A DNA stretch of 64,000 bases, from positions 86,782 to 150,781 of the forward strand of contig NZ_JAILYH010000019.1 of the NCBI RefSeq assembly GCF_019793435.1, in the 5' to 3' direction. The translations under genes and the position numbers were made by a program. The notes beneath the pieces were generated by a model. The model was not told where the DNA came from. It made no database searches and worked only from the letters and a program-made list of their open reading frames with translations. This DNA is from Rhizobium redzepovicii (lineage in GTDB: Bacteria > Pseudomonadota > Alphaproteobacteria > Rhizobiales > Rhizobiaceae). Positions 61,147-64,000 of this stretch are shown one piece after another. How positions within the stretch are numbered: position 1 is the first letter of the stretch; the number at the start of each line of letters is the position of its first letter.

Positions 61147-62826
61147 ATGCCATCAATCAAATCCGATATCGAAATCGCGCGCGCTGCGGCCAAGAAGCCG
61201 ATCTTCGAAATCGGCGCGAAGCTCGGCATTCCGGTCGGGCAGCTCGTCCCCTACGGTCACGACAAGGCAAAGGTCAGCGCCGAATTCATCGCCGGGCAAG
61301 CGGACAAGAAGGACGGCAAGCTGATCCTCGTCACCGCGATCAATCCGACGCCGGCGGGCGAGGGCAAGACGACGACGACCGTGGGTCTCGGCGACGGGCT
61401 GAACCGGATCGGCAAGAAGGCCATCGTCTGCATCCGCGAGGCTTCGCTCGGCCCCTGCTTTGGTGTCAAGGGCGGCGCGGCCGGCGGCGGTTATGCCCAG
61501 GTCGTGCCGATGGAAGACATCAACCTGCATTTTACCGGCGATTTCCACGCGATCACCTCGGCGCACAATCTGCTGGCGGCGATGGTCGATAATCACATCT
61601 ACTGGGGCAACGAGGAAAATATCGACATCCGCCGCATCACCTGGCGGCGGGTGATGGATATGAACGACCGAGCGCTCAGGAGCATGGTCTCCTCGCTCGG
61701 CGGTGTCGCCAACGGCTTCCCGCGTCAGGGCGGGTTCGACATCACCGTCGCCTCCGAGGTGATGGCCATCCTCTGCCTCGCCACCGACCTCAAGGATCTG
61801 GAACGGCGTCTCGGCGACATCATCATCGGCTACCGCTTCGACAGGACGCCGGTGCATGCGCGCGATCTCAAGGCAGATGGCGCCATGGCGGTGCTGCTGA
61901 AGGATGCGATGCAGCCGAACCTCGTGCAGACGCTGGAGAACAATCCGGCCTTCGTGCATGGCGGGCCGTTTGCCAACATAGCCCATGGCTGCAATTCGGT
62001 GACGGCGACGAAGACGGCGCTGAAGCTCGGCGACTATGTGGTGACGGAAGCGGGCTTCGGGGCCGATCTCGGCGCCGAGAAATTTTTCGACATCAAATGC
62101 CGTAAGGCCGGGTTGAAGCCGGATGCGGCGGTCATCGTCGCAACCGTGAGGGCGCTGAAGATGAATGGCGGGGTGAAGAAGGAGGAGCTCGGCACCGAGG
62201 ATGTCGCGGCGCTGAAAAAGGGCTGCGCCAATCTTGGCCGCCACGTCGCCAATGTCCGCCGGTTCGGTGTGCCGGTGGTCGTGGCGATCAACCATTTCAT
62301 CTCCGATACCGACGCCGAAATCGCGGCAGTGAAGGAATTTGTTTCGAGGCTCGGCGCCGAGGCGATCCTTTGCCGCCACTGGGCGCTGGGTTCGGCCGGC
62401 ATCGAGGAACTGGCGCACAAGGTGGTGGAGCTCGCGGAATCCGGCCAGGCGAAATTCCAGCCGCTCTATGGCGACGATGTTTCGCTGTTCGAGAAAATCG
62501 AGATCGTCGCGTCGAAGATCTACCATGCCGGCGAGGTGACGGCCGACAAGGCGGTGCGCGACCAGTTGCAGATATGGGAGGAGCAGGGTTACGGCAAGCT
62601 GCCGGTCTGCATGGCCAAGACGCAATATTCCTTCTCCACCGATCCGAGCCTGCGCGGCGCGCCGGAAGGCCACATCGTTACCGTGCGCGAGGTGCGGCTT
62701 TCAGCGGGAGCTGGCTTCGTCGTCGCCATTACCGGCGAGATCATGACCATGCCCGGGCTGCCGAAGTCACCGTCGGCGGAACGGATTTTCCTGAATGAGC
62801 AGGGTTATATCGAGGGGTTGTTCTGA
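61147..62826 (+). CDS. fhs: formate-tetrahydrofolate ligase
   Basis: The 559-residue enzyme makes 10-formyltetrahydrofolate from formate, ATP and tetrahydrofolate. The P-loop TPAGEGKTTTTVGLGDGL is at residue 67, followed by REASLGPCFGVKGGAAGGGYAQV, NLHFTGDFHAIT and GRHVANVRRFGVPVVVAINHF. ATG 61147 is preceded by GGGGAA; earlier in-frame codons lie outside the family's N-terminus. The last 60 bp overlap a small gene on the other strand. Confidence 0.96.
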   Translation: MPSIKSDIEIARAAAKKPIFEIGAKLGIPVGQLVPYGHDKAKVSAEFIAGQADKKDGKLILVTAINPTPAGEGKTTTTVGLGDGLNRIGKKAIVCIREASLGPCFGVKGGAAGGGYAQVVPMEDINLHFTGDFHAITSAHNLLAAMVDNHIYWGNEENIDIRRITWRRVMDMNDRALRSMVSSLGGVANGFPRQGGFDITVASEVMAILCLATDLKDLERRLGDIIIGYRFDRTPVHARDLKADGAMAVLLKDAMQPNLVQTLENNPAFVHGGPFANIAHGCNSVTATKTALKLGDYVVTEAGFGADLGAEKFFDIKCRKAGLKPDAAVIVATVRALKMNGGVKKEELGTEDVAALKKGCANLGRHVANVRRFGVPVVVAINHFISDTDAEIAAVKEFVSRLGAEAILCRHWALGSAGIEELAHKVVELAESGQAKFQPLYGDDVSLFEKIEIVASKIYHAGEVTADKAVRDQLQIWEEQGYGKLPVCMAKTQYSFSTDPSLRGAPEGHIVTVREVRLSAGAGFVVAITGEIMTMPGLPKSPSAERIFLNEQGYIEGLF

Positions 62827-63030
62827 TCCAGGGATGGCTTTCCAGCGCTCGAGCAGACAACGCTCGCGACGCTTTTCAAAGTCTGGGTCGATGAACAGCC
62901 AGATGAAAAGGCTTTGCAGCGCGCCGAGGAACAGCATTCCTATGGCAGGAAGCCAATGCAATCGACCCGTAAAAGTGAAGCCGACGGCGACGATCAGGAG
63001 AACCGAAATGATACTCGCTATGATTTTCAT
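62767..63030 (-). CDS. small two-helix membrane protein
   Basis: The 87-residue protein has two hydrophobic segments, IIASIISVLLIVAVGFTF (residues 3-20) and WLPAIGMLFLGALQSLFIWLFI (residues 27-48), then a basic cytoplasmic tail (DFEKRRERCLLERWKAIPG). No family is recognised. Its 3' end overlaps fhs by 60 bp on the opposite strand. The start ATG 63030 is the best fit to the hydrophobic start; the site in front of it is weak (GGGGTCAGCGGCC). Confidence 0.5.
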   Translation of the reverse strand: MKIIASIISVLLIVAVGFTFTGRLHWLPAIGMLFLGALQSLFIWLFIDPDFEKRRERCLLERWKAIPGSEQPLDITLLIQENPFRRR

Positions 63031-63116
63031 TGGCCGCTGACCCCATTTCCCAAGTCGCAGCTTCCATTTGGTTATTTCGCTGCACGATTCAAGCGAGGAT
63101 CGCGGCCATTGAATGA

Positions 63117-64000
63117 TCAGTGGCAGTAGCGATAGCCGCCTTTCCTTTCGATCACGTCGAGGTGGAAATGGGTTTCGTGGGCGGCGTCGCTTTCGGGGTC
63201 GAGGACGGTGGTAAAATAGAGGCAGCCGGCGGCGCTGACGGTGCGTTGGAACGCGCCGGTCAGCGTCGCGTCCTCGCGGCGGGAGCGGACGGCGACATCT
63301 TCGCCTTTCTCGAAATGGAAGCTGGCAATGTCGATGGCATTGCCACGGGCATGTTCGGAGATCTTGCCCGTGCCAGCGCTGTTGCGCAGGCGGCACATAT
63401 AGGAGGTTGCCTGGTTGACTGTCGTGAGGCGGCCCTGCTCCGGCAGAGCGGCAGAGGCTGCCGGAATAACACTCTCTTTCATCCAGCGGGCAAGGGCGAG
63501 TGCGGCCGGGCAGCGGACCGTCGCCTCCGGCTTCAGCGTGATGCCGGGCAGGGCTTCGGAAACGATGATCGGCTTGTCGATACCGCAGCCGTTGCCGTCG
63601 TCGATGCGTGGGACATCCCTGAAGGCGACGCCCAAGGCCTTAAGCGCAGCGGTGCATTCGGCGTGCTTGGCATCGCTTTCCGGTTCGATCGTCAGATGCT
63701 GCTCTTCGAGCGTCTGCTCGGCGGGCGGCTTGTTGTCTTCCTCCGGCGTTTGCGGGCCTTGGCCCGGCGGGAGCGGCGGGCCCTGCATTGGTTCCGCCGG
63801 TTCGGGTTTTGCCGATTCGGGTTTTTTCGGTTCGGTGGGCGCCGCCGCCGGCTGGTCTGGTGCAGGGGTCTCCGGTTCCTTCACATCAGGTTTTGGCTGA
63901 GGTGCCGGCACATCATTCGGTGCCGGCGGTTCAGCCTTATCAGGGAGTGGAGTAGGGCTGGTCGAACCGGCAGCATCCGGTCGGGGCTGGGGTAGGGGAC
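63117..64000 (-). CDS. extensin-like protein (partial, 5' end outside the window)
   Basis: The visible 294 codons run to the right edge, so the N-terminus is missing. The first part is rich in Pro, Glu, Ala and Lys (for example EPKKPESAKPEPAEPMQGPPLPPGQ region), probably a periplasmic spacer. The C-terminal 170 residues are an extensin-like/peptidase-like domain: CTAALKALGVAFRDVP, GCGIDKPI, CPAALALARWM, SYMCRLRNSAGTGKISEHARGNAIDIASF (about 190-218 of the visible part) and HETHFHLDVIERKGGYRYCH, with His and Asp as in zinc D-Ala-D-Ala carboxypeptidase-like folds. It likely acts on the cell wall. GTG 63911 is an internal in-frame codon, not the start. Confidence 0.82.
   Translation of the reverse strand, partial: PLPQPRPDAAGSTSPTPLPDKAEPPAPNDVPAPQPKPDVKEPETPAPDQPAAAPTEPKKPESAKPEPAEPMQGPPLPPGQGPQTPEEDNKPPAEQTLEEQHLTIEPESDAKHAECTAALKALGVAFRDVPRIDDGNGCGIDKPIIVSEALPGITLKPEATVRCPAALALARWMKESVIPAASAALPEQGRLTTVNQATSYMCRLRNSAGTGKISEHARGNAIDIASFHFEKGEDVAVRSRREDATLTGAFQRTVSAAGCLYFTTVLDPESDAAHETHFHLDVIERKGGYRYCH

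Noticed and set aside
61153..62673. 506-codon minus-strand frame opposite fhs
   Set aside because: Composition is a mirror of the fhs codons and no family features are visible; fhs itself is certain.

Overview
The window looks like a chromosomal segment of a fast-growing Rhizobium, most likely of the R. leguminosarum / R. etli group. The GC content is high and long antisense reading frames are common, as expected for rhizobia. Markers that point there are bacA, the divergent gstI-glnII pair, a bdhA-xdhA-xdhB gene order, a choXWV-type choline transporter, a NolR-like regulator, DUF1127-like small proteins and several families of palindromic intergenic repeats. I saw no tRNA, rRNA, CRISPR array, prophage or complete insertion sequence. 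It reads as ordinary housekeeping and catabolic chromosome with patches of repeats and decayed genes.

Layout. 1-3.7 kb: a lipid-type operon resembling E. coli ynbC-ynbD plus a small membrane protein. 3.7-17.6 kb: a catabolic block with lactate dehydrogenase, guanine deaminase and membrane urate oxidase (guaD, puuD), an S51-like peptidase, a LysR regulator, xanthine dehydrogenase (xdhA, xdhB, xdhC) in line with 3-hydroxybutyrate dehydrogenase (bdhA), and divergent glycerol kinase. 17.7-20.4 kb: a DGPF protein / ECF42-type sigma factor pair with an SRPBCC protein, then a GIY-YIG protein. 20.4-30.5 kb: flavin monooxygenase, methionine aminopeptidase, a PadR/MFS divergent pair, bacA, polysaccharide deacetylase, NnrU, a TPR membrane protein and der. 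30.5-35.5 kb: repeat and hydrolase remnant, a glycosyltransferase, the glnII/gstI nitrogen control locus, a sugar kinase and a small exported protein. 35.6-43 kb: an oligopeptide ABC transporter and alpha-glucosidase. 43-50.7 kb: a decayed toxin-antitoxin pair, adenine deaminase, a branched-chain amino acid binding protein, an HD-GYP protein, a class III aminotransferase, a NolR-like regulator and a HugZ-like protein. 50.7-57.1 kb: choline transporter choXWV, thymidine kinase and two proteins of unknown function. 57-64 kb: PAS and LuxR regulators, a duplicated ClpP-like secreted protein, YqhA-like protein, formate-tetrahydrofolate ligase, a small membrane protein and an extensin-like protein cut by the right edge.

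How the genes work together. Ade, GuaD, XdhABC and PuuD together cover adenine and guanine to 5-hydroxyisourate, so the upper half of purine degradation is encoded here in four separate transcription units. The glnII-gstI intergenic region carries a good sigma-54 promoter and two 17-bp TGCA-N9-TGCA dyads exactly 20 bp apart, one of which overlaps the likely gstI promoter. This gives a simple reading in which NtrC activates glnII while shutting off its translational inhibitor. Many genes overlap by ATGA or by a few bases (ynbD-like/3212, puuD/guaD, sigma/DGPF, oppB/oppC, oppD/oppF, choW/choV), marking co-transcribed and probably translationally coupled units.

The least explained items are the tandem ClpP-like protein at 58681-60363, whose second copy has lost the predicted catalytic histidine, the third gene of the ynbCD-like operon, the coiled-coil protein after tdk, and the several intergenic repeat families.
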